A stretch of 64,000 nt of DNA. Origin: Wyeomyia smithii (lineage: Eukaryota > Arthropoda > Insecta > Diptera > Culicidae). How positions within the stretch are numbered: position 1 is the first letter of the stretch; each line of letters begins with the position of its first letter. Positions 1 to 10,996 of this stretch are shown here, in pieces. The DNA lies in the NCBI RefSeq assembly GCF_029784165.1, contig NC_073695.1, positions 97,693,485-97,757,484 on the forward strand, read 5' to 3'. Made by a program: the position numbers and the translations under genes. The notes below the pieces were generated by a model. That model had not been told where the DNA came from. It worked only from the letters and a program-made list of their open reading frames with translations, and did no database searches.

Positions 1-2054
1 GTTTGAAAATTAGCGCTATTTTTCCATTCCGCCATTCCGTGAAAACTTCAAGTTTTAGGAATTTCCATTTTTTAACCTGTTTAGGTCTATTATTATGTGC
101 ATATAATGAGCAAGTTATACGAGTTGTAACCCTATTTTGTCGTCTTTGTTGGGACAATTTATTTTGAGCTGTAAAAGCATATACTTATAACTCTGAATTT
201 TGAAACGGGTCTTTGTGAGATGAAACTTAATAGTGTTTGGCATAGTTGCCATTTAAAACTCAAAACTGCAAAATTTTGCATTTGTGCTGCCCCGACAGTG
301 GGGGTATAAGGCACTCTGAAAACACACACTTAAGAAGCTGTTTTCACATTTAGAAAATTGAACGATCGCGGCAGATGTTAATTGCCAGGATCCAGTACAG
401 AACGCTTGCTAGTATTGTTGCCAAAAATAATTATTCTCAAACTATTTGTTTATTTACCTTGAGAAAGCCAGTTTGCTATTCAAATTCTGTTATCCTGATC
501 GCAACCTTTGTGCTGCTCCGACAGCGATGGAGAAATGGCACTCTGACAACACACACTGGAAAAAACGCGCTGCTGCTGTGACATGTGACGAACCGGGCAA
601 GTAATTTGTTTGAGCCGAAAGCAAATTCGGAAAGCCAGCTGATACCGACGCAACCAGTTACTGCTACTGGCACAACCCGCTACGCTACTATTTTATATTG
701 GACCGTCCGTCCGTCTCACCTTCCACCAAAAGAATGTAACTAATTTAACCAGAAACACTCTTATAAAACCTAAAGGTGCTCTAAAATAGGCTCCGCCTTT
801 TTATTAAGTTTCACCACATTCTTTCATCTTCTTAGATTAGAGATTCCGTAATTCGTACTTAATTTTTGTAACCAGCGAAAAAAACGATGGTGCTCTTACA
901 CACGCAACGATACAACCTGTATCTTGTTGCGGTTTGGAACGTCAAGCGATTTCTTCTGCTCACTGTTGCGTGTAAAGAATATATCTGAAGAAGTATTCGT
1001 TTCCAAAAATCAAGTTTAACCAATAGCCACCAGGTGGATGGGAAAAGGTTTATCAATAGAGACGAACCAACTTGAAGCTGGAAACCTCTTTAATAGAGAC
1101 AAGACCTCCAAAAAGCTCTTTCATATTTTCCGTGGAGCTGCGCTTGTCCGTATTTCGCGTCGTAGTGGTTTGTTGTCTCGATAGTCCGGTTGGAGGTGGT
1201 TTTGGGTGGCTGTGAAACCATGCAAATTTCTCCAGATTTATTCGTTTTCGGTCCCCCTGCTTTCATATTTTGAGATCCGGTCATATGATGATCTTTTGCA
1301 TTTTGTAAGTTCGCAGTTTATTTTTCACTGAATGAAGAGGCTTCCTGTGTCGAGAACTCTTACAACAATCAAATTAACAGTAAACTTCGTATCGAAGTGA
1401 ATATTCCACTTCCAATTCCAAATTTAATATCTTTTCACTTACATGACATCACAAATGTTAAATTTTCCAACTTCCTGCATCGCAAATTTTAGCTCTATCA
1501 GATAAATCAGCGGTAACGTTTCATACAATGCACTTCAATAGGTACCTACACACCTACACACTTTTTTCAATTGTCTTTCATTGACTTTGTTTTGACTGCC
1601 TTTTATGAGGCGTTCATTCGACAACCTACTGCTCGAACAAGCAACCTTTCGCTCTCAATCCGACCGATGATGTTTTACTACCTCTGAAACTGATACAGTA
1701 AAAAAGCATGATGCTAGAAGAAATTGTTCCAACTGAGAACGAGAAAAGTGGGCAATTCGTCGAAACTATAGTGTTTGATTAGAAGTGACGTTCAGATGGT
1801 TCATTTACAGCATGAATTCTACTTCTCAAAGCGAAAATATTGCACCATGATTCGAAATATCAATTTTTATTTCATTTGCTACTTGTGGTATAAGAGAAAT
1901 AGGCTAACTGCCAGTTTTCTGCAAGATGGTCTAAGGATTTCCTGGAGTGCTGCGCTGGAAGTTAAGCGATATAGTATGCAAAACAAAATATTTTACCATT
2001 TTTGAATTCAATATTGTGGATAGTGTTTCTAAAAGCTAGAAGTCGTCATCTTAT
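1..2054. other. Unassigned DNA; one short direct repeat
   Basis: No gene or transposon is recognisable on either strand; the open frames are short and look fortuitous. The only structure seen is an imperfect direct repeat of about 50 bp at 281-330 and 507-557, both beginning TTTGTGCTGC and ending ACACACACT. Its origin is unknown. Confidence 0.5.
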
Positions 2055-2088
2055 CTTACTTACTTACTTTCTTAAATGGCCGTACATC

Positions 2089-2897
2089 CTAAGACATGGC
2101 CTGCATAGCATAATTCCGCCAACTTGATCGGCCCATGGCTGCCCGCTTCCAATCCCGCGGGTACTTGCCAGGTCATGCTCCTCTTGGTCTCGTACCAACC
2201 GGATGCGAGGTGAAAACCAATTTTGCAGGGTAATTGTCCGTTGTTCTCGCCACGTGCCCTGCCCAACGTATCCGTCCAGATTTGGCCACTTTCTGGATGC
2301 TGGGTTCACCGTAGAGTTGCGCGAGCTCATGGTTCATTCTCCGTCTCCACACTCCGTTCACCTGCACACCGCCGAAGATGGTTCTTAGCACCCGTCGTTC
2401 GAAAACTCCGAGCGCTCGCAGGTCCTATTCAGGCATTGTTCACGTCTCATGCCCGTAGAGAACAACCGGTCTAATATGCTTTTTGTACGAGGTGCACTTT
2501 GCGCGGGAACTTAGACGTTTCGACAGTAATTTTTTATGGAGCCCATAGTAGGCACGACTCCCGCTGATGATTCGCCTCATCATTTCACGGCTGGTATCGT
2601 TGTTCTCAGTTACCATGAAGCCAAGGTACACGAACTCGCCGACTACCTCAAACTCATCACCGTCGATTATCACAACACTATCTAGGCGTGCCCTGTCGCG
2701 CTCAGCACCATCCTAGCATGAACTTCGTTTTAGACGTATTTATCTTCAGTCCAATGTTCTCTGCTTCACATTTCAGTCTGGTGTACTGAGCTACCACCAC
2801 CTCAAATGTTCTGCCGATAGTATCCACGTCATCCGTAAAACAGAATAATTGACCGGATTTAACGAAATTCGTGCCCCGCGTGTATATTCCCGCTCGT
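2089..2897 (-). pseudogene. RTE reverse transcriptase, C-terminal part
   Basis: This minus-strand segment encodes the end of the RTE polyprotein, spread over shifted frames. In order, it shows the motif FTDDVDTIGRTFE (position of the polymerase F-x-DD box, normally FADD), the thumb segment EFVYLGFMVTE, LSSRAKCTSYKKHIRPVVLYG, and RIRWAGHVAR near the C-terminus. The last is typical of RTE-type reverse transcriptases. The final frame ends WRNYAMQAMS and a stop codon at 2,089-2,091, shortly before the tandem-repeat tail. At least two frameshifts are needed to read it through. It joins the 4,928-6,355 piece once the hAT-type element is removed. Confidence 0.8.
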
Positions 2898-2905
2898 CTC
2901 ACAAC

Positions 2906-4919
2906 TAGCAATGGGCGATATTGTATCGGTATCGGAAATATCGATACTTTCGAGGCGATATTTCGATTTTTTAAATCGATACACAAGCGTCCGATACCAG
3001 ACCGTATCGATACTGAAAACCGCGATATTTGTATCGATATTCTTTTATGCACACGGACCAGCTAGCTGACATCGCGCCATGTTACAAGGGCTAACATCTC
3101 ATTGTGTACACGAGATCACCATCACTTCTCATACGCTATATTATGCTGTCTGTCAGTGTCAGTGGAGCCCACACATCGTAGAACCGCTGCGATGTTTGCT
3201 GCGATAAAGCAAAGCAAATCGGATAGAGATGCCAGTTAGTTGATACGAGCTGGAACCACTGAAAAGCTGCCACTGTCAGTATAAATATCGCACAAGTCTA
3301 TTTGCACTAGCAAAACTTAGATGGAGAAATAAATAGAGAGAATGTTGTGAGCCAAACGAACTGTCAAAATCTGAGCCAAACGCAGCATAGGGCCAAATTC
3401 GAAATTTGTTTTACTTAAGCCACACATTTAAAGCCAAAAAGGAGTGCTCAATAATAACGTGTTCTCAAATACTTTCAAAAATAGGCATAGCTCTACGTTG
3501 CATTATTAAGCCACAAAACTTATATTGTTTCTCTGACAATTGATTAAAATATTGTTTGTTTACATTTATACTCAGCTTAATTAGTTTTTATTTGAATTAA
3601 TTCTACTTTCTGCGTTAAAATGCATCCTCAAACCCCTCAAACGAAATTCAACGTTATCAGAAATGATGTTTGGCTTCGATTTAGTTGGGCTATAACCCAA
3701 CGAGCGGGAGCCCAACTTAAACGTAGCCCAACTAAACATAGCCCAACGAGCGAAATTTGACTGTATTTCGAAACGAATATAAGTTTTCTGGTTACACTGT
3801 TCAGATCGAATATTGGCAAGCGGAAACTAACTCATGCTTTCCGTCGACACAAGTTAGAGTACAAGTGAAAAATAAAATAGCAATATTAATTAGTTAGAAA
3901 AATTCAGCGGTAGACTTCACTATCTTATTTTCGCTGACATATCAACTTTTTTATGTCATCAACTTCCTCATCAATTAATAAAGAAGTGTGTCAATAATTT
4001 ATACAAATAAGACGGGAGCTTCACAGCCCATTGAGCCAGTGAATACAAATCTTGAAGATATAAGTTGTTTAATTCATTTGTTTGCCAAAGCTCAGAATTT
4101 ATGTATTACCTGTATGTATTTGTTTGTGAAGTCATTTGATTCACGCTGCTCTAGAGAATGCGGATAGATACCAAAAAACAACAAAAAGTCGGCAAATCAA
4201 ATTTTTATTGCTGGAAACCACCAAAATGTTGCTGATTTTTGGTGTGCTGTGCTTTCAGCAATCTGTTCAGCAAAATGAAATTTGCTAATTATTCAGTAAT
4301 GCTCAATTGCATAAAAGTGATTGCGTAAAACAAAATACAACTTGCTGGTTGTCAGCTATGACAATTTGCTGTTCATTCAGCAAAGCATAAATCAATTTGC
4401 TGGTTAACCAGTTAGTTCAAGGGAACCATGTTTCCGTCAGGCACCAGATTCCATCCGCCCATCGGACCATAGGCAAATTACTGTTGAACTAGAGATGTAT
4501 GATTATCATTTCAACTTTTAAGCTCATCTAGCCCAACAAGGACTTAGCTATGGTCCCATATTCGCTATCAGGGGCTAAGCGATGATCCCGTACCAGCTGC
4601 ACAGCGATTTGGCGCGTTTTACTAATGACAGCTTGACGTACATTTTTTGCCATATCAATTCTTTTGCTGGATTCCAGCAAACATTCATTTACTGTTTTCT
4701 GTTCAGCAAATAGTTTTGCTGTATTTTCGCGAATCACTGAATCGATTACTGGTTTTCAGTAAATGTAAATATCAAAAATTCAAAATATGATCTCAGCTAT
4801 TGTATCGATACTTCTGGTATCGATACTTTTTAACCGATATTTTGGGTATCTCGATACTTTTGGTTTCTCGGGTATCGATACTGAAGTATCGATACTCTCC
4901 GTCGTATCGCCCAATGCTA
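2906..4919. mobile_element. Non-autonomous hAT-type DNA transposon (2.0 kb)
   Basis: Terminal inverted repeats TAGCAATGGGCGATA and TATCGCCCAATGCTA (one mismatch) bound this 2,014-bp block. It is flanked by a perfect 8-bp target duplication, CTCACAAC, at 2,898-2,905 and 4,920-4,927. An 8-bp duplication with TAG...CTA ends is the hAT signature. Both subterminal regions are dense in TATCGATA-type motifs (2,925-3,040 and 4,800-4,905), probable transposase-binding arrays. No transposase is recognisable inside, so mobility would have depended on another element. The target was the RTE reverse transcriptase gene, and removing the element restores continuity there. Inner sequence includes a run of AGCCCAAC repeats (3,680-3,755) and many TTTGCTG/CAGCAAA motifs (4,200-4,740). 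Confidence 0.88.
3680..3758. repeat. AGCCCAAC repeat cluster
   Basis: Within about 80 bp, AGCCCAAC occurs three times in forward orientation and its complement GTTGGGCT once. It looks like the remains of a small inverted-repeat element inside the hAT-type element. No target duplication was identified. Confidence 0.4.
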
Positions 4920-4927
4920 CTCACAAC

Positions 4928-6355
4928 ACCTCCTAGCGCAATATTGAACAAAAGGCAGGAATTCCATCACCTTGTCGAAGTCCCCTTCGGGATCCGAATG
5001 GGTCGGATAGACCACCCGAAATCCTCACACAACACTGCACATCCTCTATCGTAGCCTTTATAAGTCTGGTAAGGGGGGGAAAGCCGTTTTTGTCGAGTAT
5101 TCTCCATAGCTCTTCACGATTAATCGTGTCATAGGTGACTTTGAAGTCGATGAAGAGATGACGCGTAGGGACTCTGCATTTTTGGAGGATCTGCCGCAGA
5201 GTAAAGATCTGGTCCGTTGTGGACCGGCCCTCCATGAAACCGGCCTGGTAACTTCCCACGAGTCTGTTGATTAGTGGTGACAACCGCTGGAAAATTATTT
5301 GGGATTTCACTTTGTGCGGCATTCAGGATAGTGATCGCTCGATAGTTTTCACAATCTAGCTTCTCGCCTTTCTTGTAGATGAGGCAAATAACCCCATCCT
5401 CCCACTCCTCCGGTAGACATTCCGTTTCCCAAATCTTAACAATCAGTCGATGCAGACAACTGGCCAACTTGCCCGGGCCCATCTTGAGAAGCTCCGCTCC
5501 GATACCGTCCTTTCCAGCTCCCTTGTTGTTCTTGAGCCGACGGATAGCATCGTTAACTTCGCCTATCGATGGGGGTGGCACATCTCCGCTGCTTGCTGCA
5601 TCGACAGAGTCTTCTGCGTCGCTATTCTGGACTCCCTGTCGCCATTCAGATGTTCATCGAAGTGCTTTCTCCACCTTTCGATCACCTCACGATCATCCGT
5701 CAAGATATTCTCCTCCTTATCCCTGCACATTTTGGCTTGCGGAACGTAGCCTTTGTGGGATGTGTTGAATCTCTGATAGAACTTTCGTGTATCATGAAAG
5801 CGGTACAGCTGTTGTAGTTCTTCGCACTCCTCCTCCTTCTGGCGGCGCTTTTTTTTCCTGGAAGAGTTGGGTTTGCTGTCTCCGTTTCTGTTTGTACCGC
5901 TCCACCTTCCGACGGGTGGCTCTCCGCAGCATTACTGCCCACGCTGCGTTCTCTTCATCCAATATCTGCCGAGATTCCTCATCAAACCATTCGTTACGTC
6001 GACTCGGTACTTCGCGACCTAAAACGTTCTCCGCTACACTGCTGATGGCTGACTTGACGGTATTCCAGTAGACCTCTAGAGGGACTTCTTCCAGCTCGTC
6101 CTTTTCTGGCAGTGCAGCTTCGAGATAGCGCGTAGTTTTCGGCGACTTCTGGTTGCTTCACTCGCGCGAGATTATTCCTTGGCGGGCAACGGTACCGTCA
6201 ACAACGGTTGTCAACAACAACAACGGGTAGTTTTAGGCATATCTTTATCATCACTAGGTAGTGGTCCGAGTCGATGTTAGCGCCCCGATGTGTTTTGACG
6301 TCGATAATGTCTGAAAAGTGCCGACCATCTATCAAAACGTGGTCGATTTGAGTTA
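4928..6355 (-). pseudogene. RTE endonuclease end and reverse transcriptase N-terminal part
   Basis: Read on the minus strand, it starts with the end of an apurinic-type endonuclease domain, [20 protein letters not shown] followed by [14 protein letters not shown] is the expected catalytic Asp-His pair. A linker follows, then the start of the reverse transcriptase: IRRLKNNKGAGKDGIGAELL, then WEDGVICLIYKKGEKLDCEN, the motif FIDFKVTYDTINRE (catalytic Asp region; Phe-x-Asp kept, neighbouring residues altered) and GLRQGDGIPAF. Frame changes near 5,300 and 4,980 break it. It connects upstream to 9,265 and downstream to 2,897 across the two insertions. Confidence 0.82.
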
Positions 6356-6458
6356 CTGTTTGATTCTGTATGCCTGAAGGGCATACTGGGTACTGAAATG
6401 CCACTGCGACAGTCTTGCTGATTATCTTTTGTGGCTGGCCCCGATTGCTGTGCACAGG

Positions 6459-9250
6459 TTACGGAATGCTCGTACTCATTGATGGAGTAGAACTGTTTTG
6501 TTGTAAACCTGTACCCCAATTAGGTGCAACATAGTTGATGAAACTAATGATCTGCTTGGGATAAGAGCTCCATACTTGGTATGGAGTTAAAAGGTAGCTT
6601 CCTAAGAAGTTGTACCTAGAGGAAGCAAGAGCTCCGCAAGAGCAAAGCAGATGCTCTGAACTCTCTGGTTCAGATTTGCAGAATCGGCAGGTGTCGTTCA
6701 ACACTACACCGATTTTCTTTAAATGATAAAAAGCGGGACAGTGTCCGGTAAGGAGTTCCGTGATTAGTTCACTACAATTTAGACTAAGTAACTTTCTGGC
6801 GGTTCCAGGGTTCGGAAAGATAAACTAACATTTGCCCGGGGAAAACGTTTCCCTGATACCGGGTCCGTATATACTAGATCCCGTTAGGGATTCCATTTTC
6901 GAGCCATCCGTATAAAAACTGACGATGCCAGGTGGAAGATTAGAGCCTCCATTGTTCCACATAGAGCGGTTTGTTTCCGTCACCCTATACGGAATATCCA
7001 TGTTGGTCCTAACGTCCATCCAGCCGGAGACTGTAGTCAATAGCGGAGTTAGTTTGAACTCCCTAAGTATGCGAAAGTGGCCGATTTGGTCCCCTTCGAG
7101 TATGGTTTTCCTCCTTTGCAACCTTAGAGCGCCAAGCTCTGCTTCCTTTTTCACATGAAGATGTAGAGGCAGTAGGCAGAGCATTGCTTCCATGGCTGCA
7201 GTTGGAGTTGTTCGAATAGCGCTGGTAACCGAAAGACATGCAAGTCTTTGAACTTTTTTGAGTTTGGCCTGCGCAGTCACTTTGTTCACCTTAGGCCACC
7301 ACACAAGGGCAGCATAGGTGATTCTTGGTCGGGCAATGGTCTTGTAAGACCAGAGTGTGGGGGAGCTGCGTAGCCGCAAGGTTACAGAGTCCGCTTTGTC
7401 AAGCGGATGGTCGTGGGTTCGAATCTTAGAACCAGGCCATCCGATGTCAAAAAAAGGACTTAAGCATGGGTTTATTCTCAGGCTCCCCAACAGTTACCCT
7501 TCCTTTACGCTGAAATCTACAAATACCTTTGCGTGACTTCCTCTTAACAAAAAATAAGTCCCTCTTATCAATAAAACTGGCCAGAAGGACGCACGACGAA
7601 ACTTCTCCAGGGAATTATAATTGGTGATATTTGGCAAGAGGAACGAGTATCGGTATAGTAGAACAGTAAGCGTGTAAAGGAAGAGTAGCACATTACACAC
7701 AAGCACTGATGAACAATAATAATAAGCATGCCACTTCTCAATAGAGGTATTACTATTAACAGAAGTGCGGGATATAGCAGACACCCGGGCATATCTCACA
7801 ATAGATCTACGATTCTGGTCGCAGTGAGGAAGTCCATACAGGAAAAAAAAAGACCAGAGTGCCAAGTCTGGTTTCAGTCCCGAGGTCTTACCGAACAGAG
7901 ATCTGCAGGCCCAGATCGCCGAGGTCGCTTGCTAAGCGGCATGATCCAGTTGTGCTGACCAGTTCAGTTTATATCCAGAATAATTCCGAGGTATTTGAAT
8001 TCATTGCTGAAGCCCAGTCTAACTCTATTCAGTGTTGGAGGAGTGAGGGAGATCTTCCTTCGTCTACTGAATGGGGTTAGGATTGTTTTTAGGGGTTTAT
8101 GTTTAGACCCTCCTGTAGACACCATAACGTGGTGGCATTCAGAGCCGCTTGCATTCGGCTCGACAGAGTTGCGTCAACCTTACCTCTGCCGATGAGAACG
8201 ATGTCATCAGCGTATCCAATGACCTCGTATCCAAGCTGTGAAAGCTTATTGAGAAGTGCGTCGACAACTAGTGACCATAACAAGGGCGAGAGAACTCCTC
8301 CTTGCGGGCATCTCTTGATCATTGACATTGTTACAGACGAATCTCCCAAGGTTGCTGTGATCACTCTGCTAGAGAGCATTGCGTGTATCCAGCTCCTTGA
8401 AGTGTGGTCGATTCTCTTATGAGAAAGAGCCGTATCAATTGATGCAAAGGACGTGTTATCGAAGGCCTCTTCAATATCAAGAAAGGCACATAGCGCCGTC
8501 TCCTGATGACTCAGGGACTTTTCAATCAACGTCACTAAGCTGTGAAGAGCAGTTTCTGTTGACTTGCCGCTTTCATAGGCATGTTGGTTCCTATTCAGCG
8601 GGGAGTCTTTGAGAAACTCATCACGGATATATTTATCCTTTATTTTCTCCATCAGCTTGAGAAGTGATGAAGTCAGACTTATGGGTCTGAAAGTTTAAGG
8701 TAGGGTTTTGTCCTTTCTTCCAACTTTGGGGATAAACACTACCTTCACCTTCAGCCAGTTATCCGGAATATGGCCCAGGATAAAGCTGGCTCTGAAGAGG
8801 TTGATGAGTTCGGACATGATAACTGCGGCCGATTTTTGTAGCAAGATGGATAGTATGCCGTCTGGACCTGGAGACTTCATAGAGTCGAGTGAGCTTAGAG
8901 CCCAACCTATTGAAGCTTCCGTGAACAGTCGGCGGGCCAGCAGGATGGACTGCCGAGACGCCATATATCTCGAATTGTCCCGCCGCGACTCATCACTATT
9001 CAGTTCTTCGGTCTCTGTCGACCAGGGAAAGTGGGTGTTCATGAGAACCTCCAACGTTTCCTTGATAGTGACAGTGAGGCATCCATCCTCTTTCCTTACT
9101 TGTCCTAAACGGTTAGTATGGTCGTTGGACATCGCCTTTTGGAGCCTCGTAGCTCCCGGCAGAGTTTGGGTTTTTTCACAGAAACTAACTCTGGATTTCC
9201 GTTTAGCTTTGCGTAGCTCGGTGTTGTACTTAGGGACGCTCTGTAGTTGT
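6459..9250 (-). pseudogene. LOA/I-type reverse transcriptase-RNase H polyprotein, broken
   Basis: In minus-strand order: MKSPGPDGI and IPDNWLKVKVVFIPKVGR (reverse transcriptase start, about 8,700-8,880), then NQHAYESGKSTETALHSL, FLDIEEAFDNTSF (Asp of the first catalytic motif), PQGGVLSPLLW and GYADDIVLIG (catalytic Asp pair) at 8,089-8,620. The thumb region follows on both sides of the SINE, with RPRITYAALVWWP and KVQRLACLSV at 7,230-7,330. FYTDGSKMESL near 6,900 is the first catalytic motif of RNase H. The C-terminal Cys-His tail CRFCKSEPESSEHLLCSC lies near 6,660-6,700. Frame changes near 8,690, at the SINE and at about 6,830, plus the missing N-terminus, make it a pseudogene. The YADD box itself is intact. 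Confidence 0.82.
7358..7849 (+). mobile_element. tRNA-headed SINE (Feilai-like) inside the LOA/I element
   Basis: This 492-bp insertion is flanked by the 12-bp duplication AAGACCAGAGTG at 7,346-7,357 and 7,850-7,861. Its 5' part is tRNA-like: TAGCCGCAAGGTTACAGAG looks like an A box and GGGTTCGAATC is a clear polymerase III B box. It ends in a short A tract. Related heads occur on the minus strand near 44,168 and 61,028. The combination of tRNA head, A-tail and target duplication supports LINE-mediated retroposition. Similarity to the Aedes family Feilai is from memory. Confidence 0.82.
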
Positions 9251-10996
9251 TTGTCTGTTTGATTAGGTGATCTCCAGGTGTACCGATGTTGGAGGCTATG
9301 CTGGAAAAATGTGCTACGTATGGCCATGTTCTTGGGGGCGGCGAAGTCAATTAGTCTTAGGCCATTTTCATTCGTCAGCCGGTGTGCGCTGAAAAAATTG
9401 CTCCTCCTGACCGACCTGAGCGTTGTTTTCCCCGATGAAAATCTTAACATCATGTTTTGGACAGCGATCGTATTCACGTTCCAACTGCGCGTAGAATTCG
9501 TCTTTGTCGTCATCAGTATTTCCGAGGTGAGGGCTATGCACGTTTATAATATTAATTAAAAAGAATCGGCCCTTGATTCTTAACCTGCAAATTCTGGGGT
9601 TAGCCGGCCACCACCGTCGTCCTATTCCAGCATACCTCCTGCAGCGCTACGGTGTTGAACTTGCGGTTTTTCAATTTTTCGGAAAGTATTACTTGTTTTT
9701 CAAAATTTTGTGCAGAAGAAATGCTGAAGTGCTACTGAATTTCAATTTTCACATATAAAGGCAGCTTTTTACTAAAGGTGTGCCGCTGCATCTACCGCTG
9801 ACGCTACTACCACGACTACCGCTCTTGGTACCTGTTCCAGATAACGCTGCAGGTACCCGAAAATATTAATTTTCGGGTGTCTTGTGACATTTTTTTTTTT
9901 TTTTTATTTTCAATTTTTATATTTTACGAAGAATTTTGTCGCAGTCTTCCTCTCCCGTAAAACCCTTTCATAAGTTGTAGCCAAATCAAAAACGACGAAT
10001 AAAAAACCGACCAGGGAAAGTGGGTGTTCATGAGAACCTCCAACGTTTCCTTGATAGTGACAGTGAGGCATCCATCCTCTTTCCTTACTTGTCCTAAACG
10101 GTTAGTATGGTCGTTGGACATCGCCTTTTGGAGCCTCGTAGCTCCCGGCAGAGTTTGGGTTTTTTCACAGAAACTAACTCTGGATTTCCGTTTAGCTTTG
10201 CGTAGCTCGGTGTTGTACTTAGGGACGCTCTGTAGTTGTTTGTCTGTTTGATTAGGTGATCTCCAGGTGTACCGATGTTGGAGGCTATGCTGGAAAAATG
10301 TGCTACGTATGGCCATGTTCTTGGGGGCGGCGAAGTCAATTAGTCTTAGGCCATTTTCATTCGTCAGCCGGTGTGCGCTGAAAAAATTGCTCCTCCTGAC
10401 CGACCTGAGCGTTGTTTTCCCCGATGAAAATCTTAACATCATGTTTTGGACAGCGATCGTATTCACGTTCCAACTGCGCGTAGAATTCGTCTTTGTCGTC
10501 ATCAGTATTTCCGAGGTGAGGGCTATGCACGTTTATAATATTAATTAAAAAGAATCGGCCCTTGATTCTTAACCTGCAAATTCTGGGGTTAGCCGGCCAC
10601 CACCGTCGTCCTATTCCAGCATACCTCCTGCAGCGCTACGGTGTTGAACTTGCGGTTTTTCAATTTTTCGGAAAGTATTACTTGTTTTTCAAAATTTTGT
10701 GCAGAAGAAATGCTGAAGTGCTACTGAATTTCAATTTTCACATATAAAGGCAGCTTTTTACTAAAGGTGTGCCGCTGCATCTACCGCTGACGCTACTACC
10801 ACGACTACCGCTCTTGGTACCTGTTCCAGATAACGCTGCAGGTACCCGAAAATATTAATTTTCGGGTGTCTTGTGACATTTTGTTTTTTTTTTTTATTTT
10901 CAATTTTTATATTTTACGAAGAATTTTGTCGCAGTCTTCCTCTCCCGTAAAACCCTTTCATAAGTTGTAGCCAAATCAAAAACGACGAATAAAAAA
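9019..10996. repeat. Tandem duplication of 989 bp, nearly identical copies
   Basis: Bases 9,019-10,007 are repeated head-to-tail at 10,008-10,996. Encoded peptides in both copies match exactly at a constant offset of 989. The only difference I noted is in the T tract (about 9,890 against 10,880): one extra base and a G in the second copy. Each copy holds 236 bp of the LOA/I element, the 10-bp target duplication and the RTE 5' region, so it arose after the LOA/I insertion. Given how decayed the duplicated genes are, the near identity means a very recent event or an assembly artefact. Confidence 0.9.
9265..9690 (-). pseudogene. RTE endonuclease, N-terminal part (copy 1)
   Basis: The minus strand encodes NTVALQEVCWNRTT (catalytic-Glu region of an apurinic-type endonuclease), then DDDKDEFYAQLEREYDRC and IGENNAQVGQE (position of the GDFNA motif, altered), and after a frameshift LTNENGLRLIDFAAPKNM and RYTWRSPNQT. 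The last part joins directly to QIDHVLIDG at 6,355 when the LOA/I-type insertion is removed. Several stops lie upstream. The same stretch recurs almost unchanged 989 bp to the right (10,254-10,679). The most upstream endonuclease motifs are not recognisable. Confidence 0.75.

Larger units (their letters stand above)
6366..9254 (-). mobile_element. LOA/I-group non-LTR retrotransposon, 5'-truncated, with RNase H
   Basis: This 2,889-bp minus-strand LINE fragment is inserted in the RTE endonuclease. It is flanked by the 10-bp target duplication CTGTTTGATT at 6,356-6,365 and 9,255-9,264. From 5' to 3' it encodes part of the protein before the polymerase, a reverse transcriptase, the thumb and connection region, an RNase H start and a Cys-rich C-terminus. 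The RNase H and Cys-rich tail place it in the I/LOA/R1 group; mosquito LOA elements of the Lian type are the closest family I can name. It is 5'-truncated, as is common for LINE insertions, and interrupted by a SINE. Confidence 0.8.
2055..9700 (-). mobile_element. RTE-clade non-LTR retrotransposon, interrupted
   Basis: A minus-strand LINE in three pieces: 9,700-9,265 (endonuclease start), 6,355-4,928 (endonuclease end and first half of reverse transcriptase) and 2,897-2,089 (reverse transcriptase end). Removing the two insertions joins the pieces, because each break is flanked by an exact target duplication (LOA/I-type element at 6,366-9,254, hAT-type element at 2,906-4,919). The 3' end at about 2,055 carries a short TAAG-type tandem tail, as RTE elements have in place of poly(A). 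The protein order and C-terminus resemble RTE elements of mosquitoes (JAM1-like, recognised from memory). Frameshifts and stops make it inactive. The 5' limit is uncertain because this part is tandemly duplicated. Confidence 0.82.

Noticed and set aside
4528..4737. 69-codon frame inside the hAT-type element as a possible transposase piece
   Set aside because: No hAT dimerisation or catalytic motif; too short to support.
7380..7435. A genuine tRNA gene
   Set aside because: A and B boxes are present, but the acceptor and anticodon stems do not fold, and the block is the head of a SINE with target duplications. The same applies near 32,050, 44,110 and 60,970.
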